Assembly (NCBI GenBank): GCA_902806295.1 | Contig: CADCWB010000041.1 | Location: 1-8,051 of the forward strand | From: an uncultured Sphingomonas sp. | Lineage (GTDB): Bacteria > Pseudomonadota > Alphaproteobacteria > Sphingomonadales > Sphingomonadaceae | Direction: 5' to 3' | DNA: 8,051 nucleotides | Notes under the pieces: generated by a model | Database searches by the model: none | Told to the model about the DNA's origin: nothing | The model's input: only the letters and a program-made list of their open reading frames with translations | Made by a program: the position numbers and the translations under genes | Shown: positions 1 through 6,725 of the stretch, piece by piece | How the letters are laid out: the number at the start of each line of letters is the position of its first letter | How positions within the stretch are numbered: the stretch's first letter is position 1

Positions 1-1101
1 ACTGCCGTTGGGCCGTCGCGGGGCGCAATCCTCCAGTCTGCCGGCTCGCAAGCGATCCAGGGCATGCAGGTGGTGCCGGTCACCAACCAGATCGCACAGC
101 TGGCATCGACGACCGAGCCGACCCAGAACTTCGCGGAGGCGCTTGGTGACGCGACCCCGGTCGGCACCGTCGTCGGGGTAGGCGATGCCGTTGAGATATC
201 GATCTGGGAGGCGCCGCCGGCGGTGCTGTTTGCATCCGGTGTGATCGACACCAGGATCGGCAGCACTCCGCAAGGCAGCCGCCCGGGAAGCTTGCCTGAA
301 ACGATCGTGGGTCCGGCCGGAACTATCACTGTGCCGTTTGCGGGGCAGATCCCGGCTGCAGGTCGCTCGCTGCGTCAAATCGAGCAGTCGATCGTTGCGC
401 GCTTGCGCGGCAAGGCCAACCAGCCGCAGGCGATCGTTCGCCTGGCTCGGAACGCCACGGCTAACGTGTCGGTGGTTGGCGAGGTTGCCGAAGCTGGCCG
501 AGTACCCCTCAGCCCCAAGGGCGAGCGGCTGCTCGATGTCATCGCTCAGGCCGGTGGCACGCGCCAGGCGGTCGATCGCATGACCGTGCAGGTCACCCGC
601 GGGGAGCGGGTCGTCACCATGCCGCTGCAGGCGGTTCTCAGCGATCCGCGGCAGAACATCATTCTCCAGCGCGACGATGTGGTGACGGCTCTTTACCAGC
701 CGAACAGCTTCACCGTCCTTGGCGCGGCCGGAAAGAATGAGGAAGTACGCTTCGAAGGCGTTGGGCTTACCCTGGCGCAGGCGCTTGGCCGCATCGGCGG
801 GCTGCAGGACATGCGAGCGGATCCCAAGGGCGTGTTCGTCTTCCGGTGGGAGCCTGCCGCTCGGCTGCGCCAGTTCGGACTGCCTGAAAACACGTCCGCC
901 AATGCTCTGGTGCCAGTGGTGTACCAAGCGGACCTGCGGGCACCGCCGACCTATTTCGCGGCGCAGAACTTCCGCATGAAGAATGGTGACGTGCTGTTTA
1001 TCTCCAATTCTCCAGCCGCGGATTTCCAGCGCTTCGTGAACATTCTCGCGTCCTCGGTTCTGCCGGCCGTTTCGGTGACCAACAGCATCCGCACTCCGTA
1101 G
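1..1101 (+). CDS. Polysaccharide export protein (Wza/BexD/KpsD-like OPX family), 5'-partial
   Basis: Outer-membrane polysaccharide export (OPX) protein, the periplasmic/outer-membrane exit component for capsule. The reading frame is open to the left edge, so the true start, signal peptide and any lipobox cysteine lie outside the window; the first in-frame ATG at 64 is probably internal, because the preceding 21 codons already read like the family's early region (GPSRGAILQSAG). Within the 366 visible residues, about 55-150 form a Poly_export domain (VGVGDAVEISIWE, then GTITVPFAGQIPAAGRS). About 153-232 look like a first SLBB repeat (VSVVGEVAEAGRVPL, LLDVIAQAGG). About 236-336 look like a second SLBB-like repeat (FTVLGAAGKNEEVRF, LAQALGRIGGLQD, NGDVLFISNSP). 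The tail ends in a short amphipathic stretch rather than a long cytoplasmic extension. Visible length suggests a full protein near 390-400 aa, closer to BexD/CtrA than to the larger KpsD; this size comparison is inference. A glycosyltransferase follows 12 bp later, probably co-transcribed. Confidence 0.88.
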   Translation, partial: TAVGPSRGAILQSAGSQAIQGMQVVPVTNQIAQLASTTEPTQNFAEALGDATPVGTVVGVGDAVEISIWEAPPAVLFASGVIDTRIGSTPQGSRPGSLPETIVGPAGTITVPFAGQIPAAGRSLRQIEQSIVARLRGKANQPQAIVRLARNATANVSVVGEVAEAGRVPLSPKGERLLDVIAQAGGTRQAVDRMTVQVTRGERVVTMPLQAVLSDPRQNIILQRDDVVTALYQPNSFTVLGAAGKNEEVRFEGVGLTLAQALGRIGGLQDMRADPKGVFVFRWEPAARLRQFGLPENTSANALVPVVYQADLRAPPTYFAAQNFRMKNGDVLFISNSPAADFQRFVNILASSVLPAVSVTNSIRTP

Positions 1102-1113
1102 ATCGGCGCTCGC

Positions 1114-2409
1114 TTGGCCAACGACCGACCCTTATTGCTCGACGTCAGCCGCCTGATCTGGCGTCGGTGGGCAGGGAGGCTGCCGACCGGTATCGACCGG
1201 GTATGCTTGGCCTATCTGGACCATTACCGAACCGCGGCCCAGGCCCTGGTGCAACGCGGGCGCTTTCAGCGCATCCTTTCCGCTGACACGTCGGATCGCC
1301 TGTTCGACCTGCTCGCGGCCCCGGGTCCGTCTTTCCGCTCAGAGTTCGGGCGGCTGCTCGGCCGCGGCATGCTCCGCGAACTCACCGGCTCGCCGGGGCG
1401 CGGTCGCCTGTACCTGAACATCGGCCACACCGGCCTGCAGAGCACGCACTTCCGTCGCTGGGCAGCCACTTCCGACGTCAAGCCGGTCTATTTCGTCCAC
1501 GACCTCATCCCGATCACGCACCCAGAGTTCTGCCGTCCCGGCGAAGCCGAGAGCCATCGCAACCGCATGGAGACCGTGCTGAGGACGGGGGCTGGGGTGA
1601 TCGCCAACAGCCAAGCCACCTTGAGCAGCCTCAAGGCATTCGCAAGCGAGCTCGATATACCTCACCCGCCCGGCACAGCAGCTTTGCTTGGCGCCGACTT
1701 CGGAGCGCCGGCATACCAAGTCGCGCATGAGCCAGCTGGGCCGCCGACCTTTGTCGTGCTGGGCACCATCGAGGCCCGCAAGAACCATCTTCTGCTGCTG
1801 CATACCTGGACCCGCTTGGCTCGCGAGATGAGGTCCAGCACGCCCCGGCTGCTCATCATCGGGCAACGCGGATGGGAGTGCGAGCAGACGTTCGACCTGC
1901 TCGATCGAAGCGAGGCCTTGCGAGGCTCGGTGGTGGAGCTTGGACGCTGCAGCGACGCGGAGCTAAGCCACCATCTCCGCAGCGCGCGAGCCCTGCTGCT
2001 CCCGACCCTAACCGAAGGCTATGGGCTGCCGCTGGTGGAAGCGCTGGGAATGGGAACGCCAGTCATTGCCAGCGACCTTCCTGTCTTTCGGGAGATCGGC
2101 GGGTCCATTCCGGATTACCTCGATCCGCTCGACGGGCCTGGCTGGCGGAGCGCGATCCTGAACTACGCGCAACCGGTCAGCGCCGCCCGTCAGGCACAGC
2201 TCGAGCGCATGGCGTCCTTCAGGCCTCCCTCGTGGGCAGCGCATTTCGCCAGCGTCGACGACTGGTTGGCGGGACTGCCCTCACGTCGGGGCGCGCGCTC
2301 CAGCAGCTTCTCCGTCATAGAGGCCACCAGCGTCGTGACCGCGGACTCGCTCGCCAGCCCCCCACGGATCAGGCACTCGCGCAGCAGCACGCGCCGAAAG
2401 GCTTCATAA
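1114..2409 (+). CDS. Family 4 (GT-B fold) glycosyltransferase, TTG start
   Basis: A retaining GT4-type glycosyltransferase, expected in the cytosol and probably adding sugars of the capsule repeat; donor and acceptor cannot be read from sequence. The N-terminal GT-B half begins LLLDVSRLIWRRW and GRLPTGIDRV (residues 7-30), with YFVHDLIPITHPEF at 126-139. The C-terminal half starts near residue 212 (VVLGTIEARKNH, 214-225, donor-phosphate contact region) and holds the E-x7-E motif at E301 and E309 (EGYGLPLVE) followed by GTPVIASDLPVFREIGG. No in-frame ATG or GTG exists near the start. TTG at 1114 is chosen, only 12 bp after the export gene's stop; TTG at 1135 is the alternative, and neither has a clear Shine-Dalgarno, so coupling to the upstream gene is likely. 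The family core appears to end near residue 387 (DDWLAGL). The last ~44 residues, rich in Ser and Arg, run antisense to the end of kpsS and look like non-homologous read-through. Confidence 0.88.
   Translation: MANDRPLLLDVSRLIWRRWAGRLPTGIDRVCLAYLDHYRTAAQALVQRGRFQRILSADTSDRLFDLLAAPGPSFRSEFGRLLGRGMLRELTGSPGRGRLYLNIGHTGLQSTHFRRWAATSDVKPVYFVHDLIPITHPEFCRPGEAESHRNRMETVLRTGAGVIANSQATLSSLKAFASELDIPHPPGTAALLGADFGAPAYQVAHEPAGPPTFVVLGTIEARKNHLLLLHTWTRLAREMRSSTPRLLIIGQRGWECEQTFDLLDRSEALRGSVVELGRCSDAELSHHLRSARALLLPTLTEGYGLPLVEALGMGTPVIASDLPVFREIGGSIPDYLDPLDGPGWRSAILNYAQPVSAARQAQLERMASFRPPSWAAHFASVDDWLAGLPSRRGARSSSFSVIEATSVVTADSLASPPRIRHSRSSTRRKAS
2190..2409. other. 220-bp convergent coding overlap (glycosyltransferase / kpsS)
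   Basis: The glycosyltransferase on + ends at TAA 2407-2409, while kpsS on - ends at TGA 2192-2190, so both reading frames are open through the same 220 bp. Homology-like sequence in the glycosyltransferase stops at about 2274 and in kpsS at about 2291, so the ancestral ends were probably almost abutting. The codon phase places third positions of one gene opposite third positions of the other. There is no room for a conventional intergenic terminator between the two converging transcripts. Confidence 0.75.
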
Positions 2410-3506
2410 AGGCCGGGCTCGGGCGGCGGCGGGTCGATCCAGAAGTCATCTACGTGACCATCGAACACCAGCCCCGGCACCTTGTAGATCGCTTCACCCA
2501 GAACACAGACGGGGGTGTCCACTTGCAACGCAAGCGTGGCGGAAGTGCTGTTGACGCAGATCATGCCGGCCGTCTCGGCAGCGAGTTCTTCAAGGTCGCC
2601 GCCGTCGGCATAGTGGACCCGGTCGGCGATCCCCAGCTTGCGCGCGCGGCGACGTACGAACCCCTTCCAATTGAAAAACGAGCAGTCCAGCGGGTGCGTC
2701 TTGACCAACAGATGCGCGTCCGGCGGCGCATGGGCGGCAAAGCTTTCGAGAACATAGTCTGCTGCCGCGGGCATGGTCGGAAAGGGGGAGTGCGATCGGA
2801 TCTGGTAGTCGCCCGACAATTGCAGGGGCAGCAGGAAAAAGCGCTTCCGGCTCAGGTCGGCGACGACTCGTTCGGCGGCCCGCTCACGCGCGCGGCCAAC
2901 CGCGTATTTCCAAATCCAGCCAAGACCCTCGACCACCGGCAGTACCGAGCGATGAGTCCGATAATGCGGGTAGGCGAGGGCTCCCATGTGAACCGCCGTA
3001 TAGTGCCTGGTCGCGTCTCGCGCCCGTCGCCGAAAGCTGGCGGTTACCGGCGGCAGTGCATCGTCGTCGGGCAACCCTCGCGCCTGCTCGAGAAACCAGT
3101 TCTTCTCCCGCTGCAATCGCGAGTGAGCGTTAACCCCCTCCAGTTCGAAGGTCATCCAATGCGGGCGAAGGTAGCCCTCCTCAAGCACGTGGGTGCGGAT
3201 GCCGCGCATGGAGGCGATCCGCCGCGCAACCACATGGAACGGCCGGCAATCGCCGAACAGCAGAATGTCGGTGATCTTTTCCTGCCGCAGGAAGCGATCG
3301 ACGAACACCGGCCAATCGGTGAACCGTTGGCGGAAATCGACCGCCTTGTCAGGCCAATCCGCGCGGTCTCCGCCGCAAATGTTGATACGATGAACGGTGA
3401 CGTCCCGCTCTCGCAGGACAGCCGCCAAGCGATGGAACAGCGGTCCGGGCGGGCCCTGCAGAAACAGGAAGGAACGCCGGTCGGCCGGCAAGTCATGCGG
3501 GCTCAT
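2190..3506 (-). CDS. kpsS: KpsS-like capsule beta-Kdo transferase
   Basis: Cytoplasmic retaining beta-Kdo transferase of the capsule-synthesis family (PF05159). In characterised group 2 capsule systems KpsS adds the first Kdo from CMP-Kdo to the lysophosphatidylglycerol anchor, after which KpsC extends. Seen here: FLQGPPGPLF at residues 15-24, EEGYLRPHW at 109-117, VKTHPLD at 268-274 (His-Pro nucleotide-binding motif), NSTSATLAL at 319-327 and FWID at 355-358, all in KpsS order. The ATG at 3506 is chosen because it overlaps the kpsC stop as ATGA and has a GGAGG eight bases upstream; the frame stays open further upstream, but that part only shadows kpsC. At 438 aa it is longer than E. coli KpsS (about 390). 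The family-like region ends near residue 404 (MTEKLLER), and the last ~34 residues are antisense to the converging glycosyltransferase. It is the last gene of the five-gene unit. Confidence 0.92.
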   Translation of the reverse strand: MSPHDLPADRRSFLFLQGPPGPLFHRLAAVLRERDVTVHRINICGGDRADWPDKAVDFRQRFTDWPVFVDRFLRQEKITDILLFGDCRPFHVVARRIASMRGIRTHVLEEGYLRPHWMTFELEGVNAHSRLQREKNWFLEQARGLPDDDALPPVTASFRRRARDATRHYTAVHMGALAYPHYRTHRSVLPVVEGLGWIWKYAVGRARERAAERVVADLSRKRFFLLPLQLSGDYQIRSHSPFPTMPAAADYVLESFAAHAPPDAHLLVKTHPLDCSFFNWKGFVRRRARKLGIADRVHYADGGDLEELAAETAGMICVNSTSATLALQVDTPVCVLGEAIYKVPGLVFDGHVDDFWIDPPPPEPGLYEAFRRVLLRECLIRGGLASESAVTTLVASMTEKLLERAPRREGSPANQSSTLAKCAAHEGGLKDAMRSSCA

Positions 3507-5068
3507 GCGACCAGCCTCCGCAGCCCGCGACGCAGCTTGCCTTGCAGCCGGCGCGAGGCGACCAGCAACCCGGTCGAATTTGGCTGAGCGGCGCATAGCC
3601 GCTCCACTACGATCTCGGCCGGACACGGCAGACCTGTCAGCGGGTCGAGATAGCGCGGATAGAGCAGCAGGGTCGCGGCAACCAACTCGTCCAGGCTGAG
3701 CCGCCGGGTGCGACGGGCAGGGACCGGTCCTCGGTCGATCGTCAGCCCCCAGCCGGCGTAGAACGGAACGCCATGAACGGTCACGGCCTTGCCGCGGAGC
3801 AATGCCTCGAAGCCAGACAATGACGAATTCACATGAACCCCGTCGACCATGTCGAGCAAAGCCGCGATCGGCTGGTCGGCCGCCACCTGGTCGGCCAGCT
3901 GTGCTGTCGCGGATGCAGCGATCGCTCCCGTGCGATGGCCAGCTTCGACATCCGGGTGCGGCTTGTAGATGATATGAGCATCCGGCGCGTCCGCGCGTGC
4001 GCGCTGTAGCACTTCCAGATTGGTGAGGCCCAGGCCCCCGGTCAGAACCGACCGGTCGTCCTCGACCTGGCCGGTGACCAGAAGGGTGCAACGACCTCCC
4101 GCAGGCCGTTCCAACGGTGGGGCGCCGCGCTCATACTTGCCCAGCCCAGCGACGACGATTGTCTCCCGCAGTCGCTTGGCCCGCGCGAGCAGCGCGCTGT
4201 CGAAGCGGCCAGTCTCAAGCAGTCCTTCCAACTCACTGGGCGCCTGGTGATCGAAATAGGCGCCAAGTCGATCCGCCACGATCGACAGCGGCGGAACGCA
4301 ATCCGCACCGAGCCCGGCGGAGCGGAGGAAGCCATCTTCCACGTCGATCAGCGGCACGCCTCGCCGCTCGAGCCGGCGGATCGTGGCCGGCGCAGCCTTG
4401 ACCCGCCAGACCGCCACCGCTTGCCCCGGCGCCGGGGAGGCGGGCTCCTTAAATTCGACCTGATCACCCCCGCCCCATAGCAACGGCGCGACATGAGCCT
4501 GCTTCCAAAAGGCGAACCCGACTGCGGCTCCAATGGAACGATTGGCATCGATCAGACGGCGCCAATGCCCGCTCAGCTCGATCAGCTCGGACAGCTCCAT
4601 CGGCTTGCCGCTAAATGGGTTCACCACCGCACTCGGCAGGCGCACGGCCAGCGGGTCGGTTAGACCGGCCTCGACCGGGACTGGCTCGCCGCCGCTCCTG
4701 AACAGCGGCACCTGCAAGAGGGCCGCGACGATCGCTGCCTCGCTATTCGGATCCCCGACGAACGCTGTTGCGCCAGCCAACATGTGCCACGGGTCGAACT
4801 CGTCCACCCCGGTGTCCCACCGCACGATCGGTTCAGTAACATTCTGCCCCGGTGCTTCGGATGCCTCCACGAGGAGATATCGGTCAGGCAGGGTCGGCTG
4901 GGCGCCCCAATAGGTTCCCCCAACTCGCTGCGCCCGCAACAGCTCGATGCACTTGGCCGCGGTGTCGCTCGGCAGTGCACTCGCGCCCGCCACGGATTGT
5001 AATGTCCGCACCTTCGCTCCGGGGAACGGCGGAACGCGTAGGAAAGGCAAGGCCCTTTGCGGCTTCAT
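3503..5068 (-). CDS. kpsC: KpsC-like capsule beta-Kdo transferase with one intact module
   Basis: Cytoplasmic retaining beta-Kdo transferase that extends the Kdo linker of lipid-anchored capsule. Residues ~215-480 match the C-terminal module of KpsC: EDGFLRSAGLG at 244-254, PPLSIV at 259-264, GQVEDD at 333-338, KPHPD at 369-373, SLSGFEALLRGK at 416-427 and PFYAGWG at 435-441. Characterised KpsC proteins (about 675 aa in E. coli) carry two such modules, making alternating beta-2,4 (N-terminal) and beta-2,7 (C-terminal) linkages. Here residues 1-150 have no second EDGFxRS or HPD motif. Residues ~92-125 (DPWHMLAGATAFVGD onward) look like a weak remnant of a nucleotide-binding half, and 150-198 (NPFSGKPMELSE, HWRRLI, AFWKQ) resemble the inter-module linker. 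The basic C-terminus (residues ~506-519) could be membrane-associated; that is a guess. ATG at 5068 overlaps the kdsA stop as ATGA, and the TGA overlaps the kpsS ATG likewise. Confidence 0.9.
   Translation of the reverse strand: MKPQRALPFLRVPPFPGAKVRTLQSVAGASALPSDTAAKCIELLRAQRVGGTYWGAQPTLPDRYLLVEASEAPGQNVTEPIVRWDTGVDEFDPWHMLAGATAFVGDPNSEAAIVAALLQVPLFRSGGEPVPVEAGLTDPLAVRLPSAVVNPFSGKPMELSELIELSGHWRRLIDANRSIGAAVGFAFWKQAHVAPLLWGGGDQVEFKEPASPAPGQAVAVWRVKAAPATIRRLERRGVPLIDVEDGFLRSAGLGADCVPPLSIVADRLGAYFDHQAPSELEGLLETGRFDSALLARAKRLRETIVVAGLGKYERGAPPLERPAGGRCTLLVTGQVEDDRSVLTGGLGLTNLEVLQRARADAPDAHIIYKPHPDVEAGHRTGAIAASATAQLADQVAADQPIAALLDMVDGVHVNSSLSGFEALLRGKAVTVHGVPFYAGWGLTIDRGPVPARRTRRLSLDELVAATLLLYPRYLDPLTGLPCPAEIVVERLCAAQPNSTGLLVASRRLQGKLRRGLRRLVA
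3515..3519 (-). promoter_or_regulatory. Shine-Dalgarno for kpsS (GGAGG)
   Basis: GGAGG on the - strand, separated by eight bases from the ATG at 3506 and lying inside the last codons of kpsC. It is the clearest ribosome binding site seen in the - strand unit and fixes the kpsS start; the other overlapping starts lack a comparable site. Confidence 0.75.
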
Positions 5069-5901
5069 GGCGAGCCATCGTGATCGACCGACGCAGCGAC
5101 CCCCATCACGCGCCGCAGCAGCGTCTCAAGCTGGTCCAGGGGAACGGCGTTCGGCCCGTCGGACAAGGCCTCGTCAGGACGAGGGTGCGTTTCCATGAAC
5201 AATCCTTCGACTCCCACGGCCGCAGCTGCGCGGGCGAGCGGTTCGACAAACTCGCGTTGCCCTCCGGACCGGTCGCCCAAGGCTCCAGGCTGCTGCACGC
5301 TATGGGTGGCATCGAACACCACCGGGCACCCGGTCTCACGCAGCTGCACAAGTCCGCGCATGTCCACGACCAGATTATTGTAGCCGAAACTGCTGCCGCG
5401 CTCGCACACCAGGATGTTGTCCGGATCGACGCCCGTCCGCTCCGCGGCGGTCCGCGCCTTGTTCACCACCGCCTTCATGTCGGCCGGCGCCATGAATTGC
5501 GCCTTCTTGATATTGACCGGACGGCCGCTGGCCGCCGCGGCGTCGATCAGGTCCGTCTGGCGGGCCAGGAAAGCCGGCGTCTGCAGCACGTCCACGACGC
5601 CCGCCACCAGCGGCACCTGGGCCGGGTCGTGGATGTCGGTCAGGATCGGCAATCCCGTCTGTGAGCGAACCTCCTCCAGCATTCGCAAGCCTTCGTTGAT
5701 ACCTGGCCCCCGGAAGGAGGAGGTGGAGGTTCGGTTGGCCTTGTCGAAGCTGGCCTTGAACACGACGAACAGCCCAAGCTGATCCCGAATGCCGCACAAG
5801 CGCTCCGCGATCTCCAGGCACAGATCCTGGCTTTCGGCGACGCAAGGACCTGAAATCAGGAACGGCCGCGAGCAGCTGAGCGGATGACCGAGCAGCTTCA
5901 T
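5065..5901 (-). CDS. kdsA: 3-deoxy-8-phosphooctulonate (Kdo-8-phosphate) synthase
   Basis: Cytosolic aldolase-type enzyme that condenses arabinose-5-phosphate with phosphoenolpyruvate to give Kdo-8-phosphate. The 278 aa length is normal for the family (E. coli about 284) and the TIM-barrel motifs are all present: ISGPCVAES at 16-24, KANRTS at 54-59, FRGPG at 63-67, TDIHD at 88-92, NIKKAQFMAP at 130-139, ERGSSFGYNNLVVDMR at 167-182, DATHSVQQPG at 197-206, SGGQREF at 212-218 and METHPRPDEALSDG at 236-249. Cys20, His200, Glu237 and Asp248 occupy the positions of the four metal ligands of the metal-dependent class; the metal-independent class has Asn at the Cys position. The ATG overlaps the kdsB stop as ATGA, and no good Shine-Dalgarno precedes it. 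Its place between kdsB and kpsC suggests a capsule-dedicated copy, possibly in addition to a housekeeping LPS copy elsewhere, but a single shared copy cannot be excluded. Confidence 0.96.
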   Translation of the reverse strand: MKLLGHPLSCSRPFLISGPCVAESQDLCLEIAERLCGIRDQLGLFVVFKASFDKANRTSTSSFRGPGINEGLRMLEEVRSQTGLPILTDIHDPAQVPLVAGVVDVLQTPAFLARQTDLIDAAAASGRPVNIKKAQFMAPADMKAVVNKARTAAERTGVDPDNILVCERGSSFGYNNLVVDMRGLVQLRETGCPVVFDATHSVQQPGALGDRSGGQREFVEPLARAAAAVGVEGLFMETHPRPDEALSDGPNAVPLDQLETLLRRVMGVAASVDHDGSP

Positions 5902-6725
5902 GCCGGCTCGGGAGCCGGGGATCGCCGCTCCAACTCAGCCTCGATGGGTGCAAGATCATGGGGGTTGTTCAGCTCTGCCATCAGTCCCTCTGGTGCCGGG
6001 CAGGGGACGATCCCGACCGCCACGCCTTGATCCAGGAAGCGCAGCTGTTCCAGCCCTTCGCTCAGTTCAAGGTTCGACGCGGGCGCTTGGGCATAAGCCG
6101 TCAAGGCCGCCCGTCGATACGCATAAACCCCGATGTGAAGCTGAACCGCGGCCGCCTGCTCGCCTTGGGCGAAGGGGATGACTTCCTTCGAGAAGTAAAG
6201 GGCATGGCCTTGGCGACTGCCGACGACGGTGGTCCCCCCAACTCGTCCGGCGGCTCGGTCGTCCAGCAAGTGCCGCCGGGTTTCCTCGGTGCAGCGTACC
6301 ACCGGTGTCGCCACTGCCAGTCCCGGCTCGTCGTGCATGCGCTGCAACAGCGCCGCCACCATCGACGGGGGAGTCAGCGGCGCGTCGCCTTGAAAGTTCA
6401 CGATCACGGCGGCGTCAGTCCGGAGCTGGTCCAACGCCGCGGCGCAACGCTCCGTGCCGTTGGCGCACTCGGGCGGGGTCATGATTGCCGTTCCGCCGAA
6501 GCGGGTAACCTCTTCGGCAATGCGTCGGTCGTCGGTCGCGACGCAAAGCTGCTCCACGCCCGGCACGGCGCGGGCCGCCAGCCAGCTCCATTCGATCAAG
6601 GTCCGCGTCTGCCCGCCAGCGCCGCGCAGTCGGGCGAGCGGCTTGCCAGGATAGCGGGTCGAACCGAACCGGGCCGGGATGATAATGCAGCAGGGCGGAT
6701 AGCCCTGCCTCGGCAGCTCAGGCAT
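5898..6725 (-). CDS. kdsB: CMP-Kdo synthetase (3-deoxy-manno-octulosonate cytidylyltransferase)
   Basis: Cytosolic enzyme that activates Kdo with CTP to CMP-Kdo, the donor for KpsS and KpsC. The 275 residues follow the family: CTP-binding IPARFGSTRYPGKPL at 16-30, VATDDRRI at 62-69, NFQGDAPLTPP at 110-120 (Asp114 is the expected magnesium ligand), ALYFSKEVIPF at 175-185, HIGVYAYRR at 197-205 and LELSEGLEQLRFL at 219-231. It differs from textbook KdsB/KpsU at two places: QGDEP reads QGDAP, and the usual GVDTPEDL near the C-terminus reads AELNNPHDL (250-258), with Asp257 possibly serving as the second metal ligand. An insertion GAGGQTR follows the CTP loop (36-41 region). The ATG at 6725 overlaps the kpsF stop by 8 bp and has no Shine-Dalgarno, so coupled translation is likely. 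A related cytidylyltransferase for a modified octulosonate is the main alternative, but placement beside kdsA and kpsC favours Kdo. Confidence 0.92.
   Translation of the reverse strand: MPELPRQGYPPCCIIIPARFGSTRYPGKPLARLRGAGGQTRTLIEWSWLAARAVPGVEQLCVATDDRRIAEEVTRFGGTAIMTPPECANGTERCAAALDQLRTDAAVIVNFQGDAPLTPPSMVAALLQRMHDEPGLAVATPVVRCTEETRRHLLDDRAAGRVGGTTVVGSRQGHALYFSKEVIPFAQGEQAAAVQLHIGVYAYRRAALTAYAQAPASNLELSEGLEQLRFLDQGVAVGIVPCPAPEGLMAELNNPHDLAPIEAELERRSPAPEPA
5903..5918 (-). other. Small stem-loop abutting the kdsA start codon
   Basis: A perfect inverted repeat, CCGGCTC / GAGCCGG with two central bases (practically a 6-bp stem with a tetraloop), ends one base before the kdsA ATG, inside the last codons of kdsB (PAPEPA). 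It occupies the place where a Shine-Dalgarno would sit, so a ribosome finishing kdsB would have to melt it. Short GC palindromes are common in such DNA, so a role in coupling is only a possibility. Confidence 0.3.

Noticed and set aside
1872..3587. Long + strand open frame (571 codons) across the kpsS region
   Set aside because: It is antisense to kpsS, Arg/Gln/Gly-rich and without recognisable motifs; the opposite strand carries a clear KpsS with ordered motifs, so this is a high-GC shadow frame.
3507..4091. Upstream in-frame extension of kpsS to an ATG at 4091 (195 extra codons)
   Set aside because: It lies wholly inside kpsC in another frame, has low-complexity Arg/Gly/Ser composition, and the ATG at 3506 has both GGAGG and an ATGA overlap.
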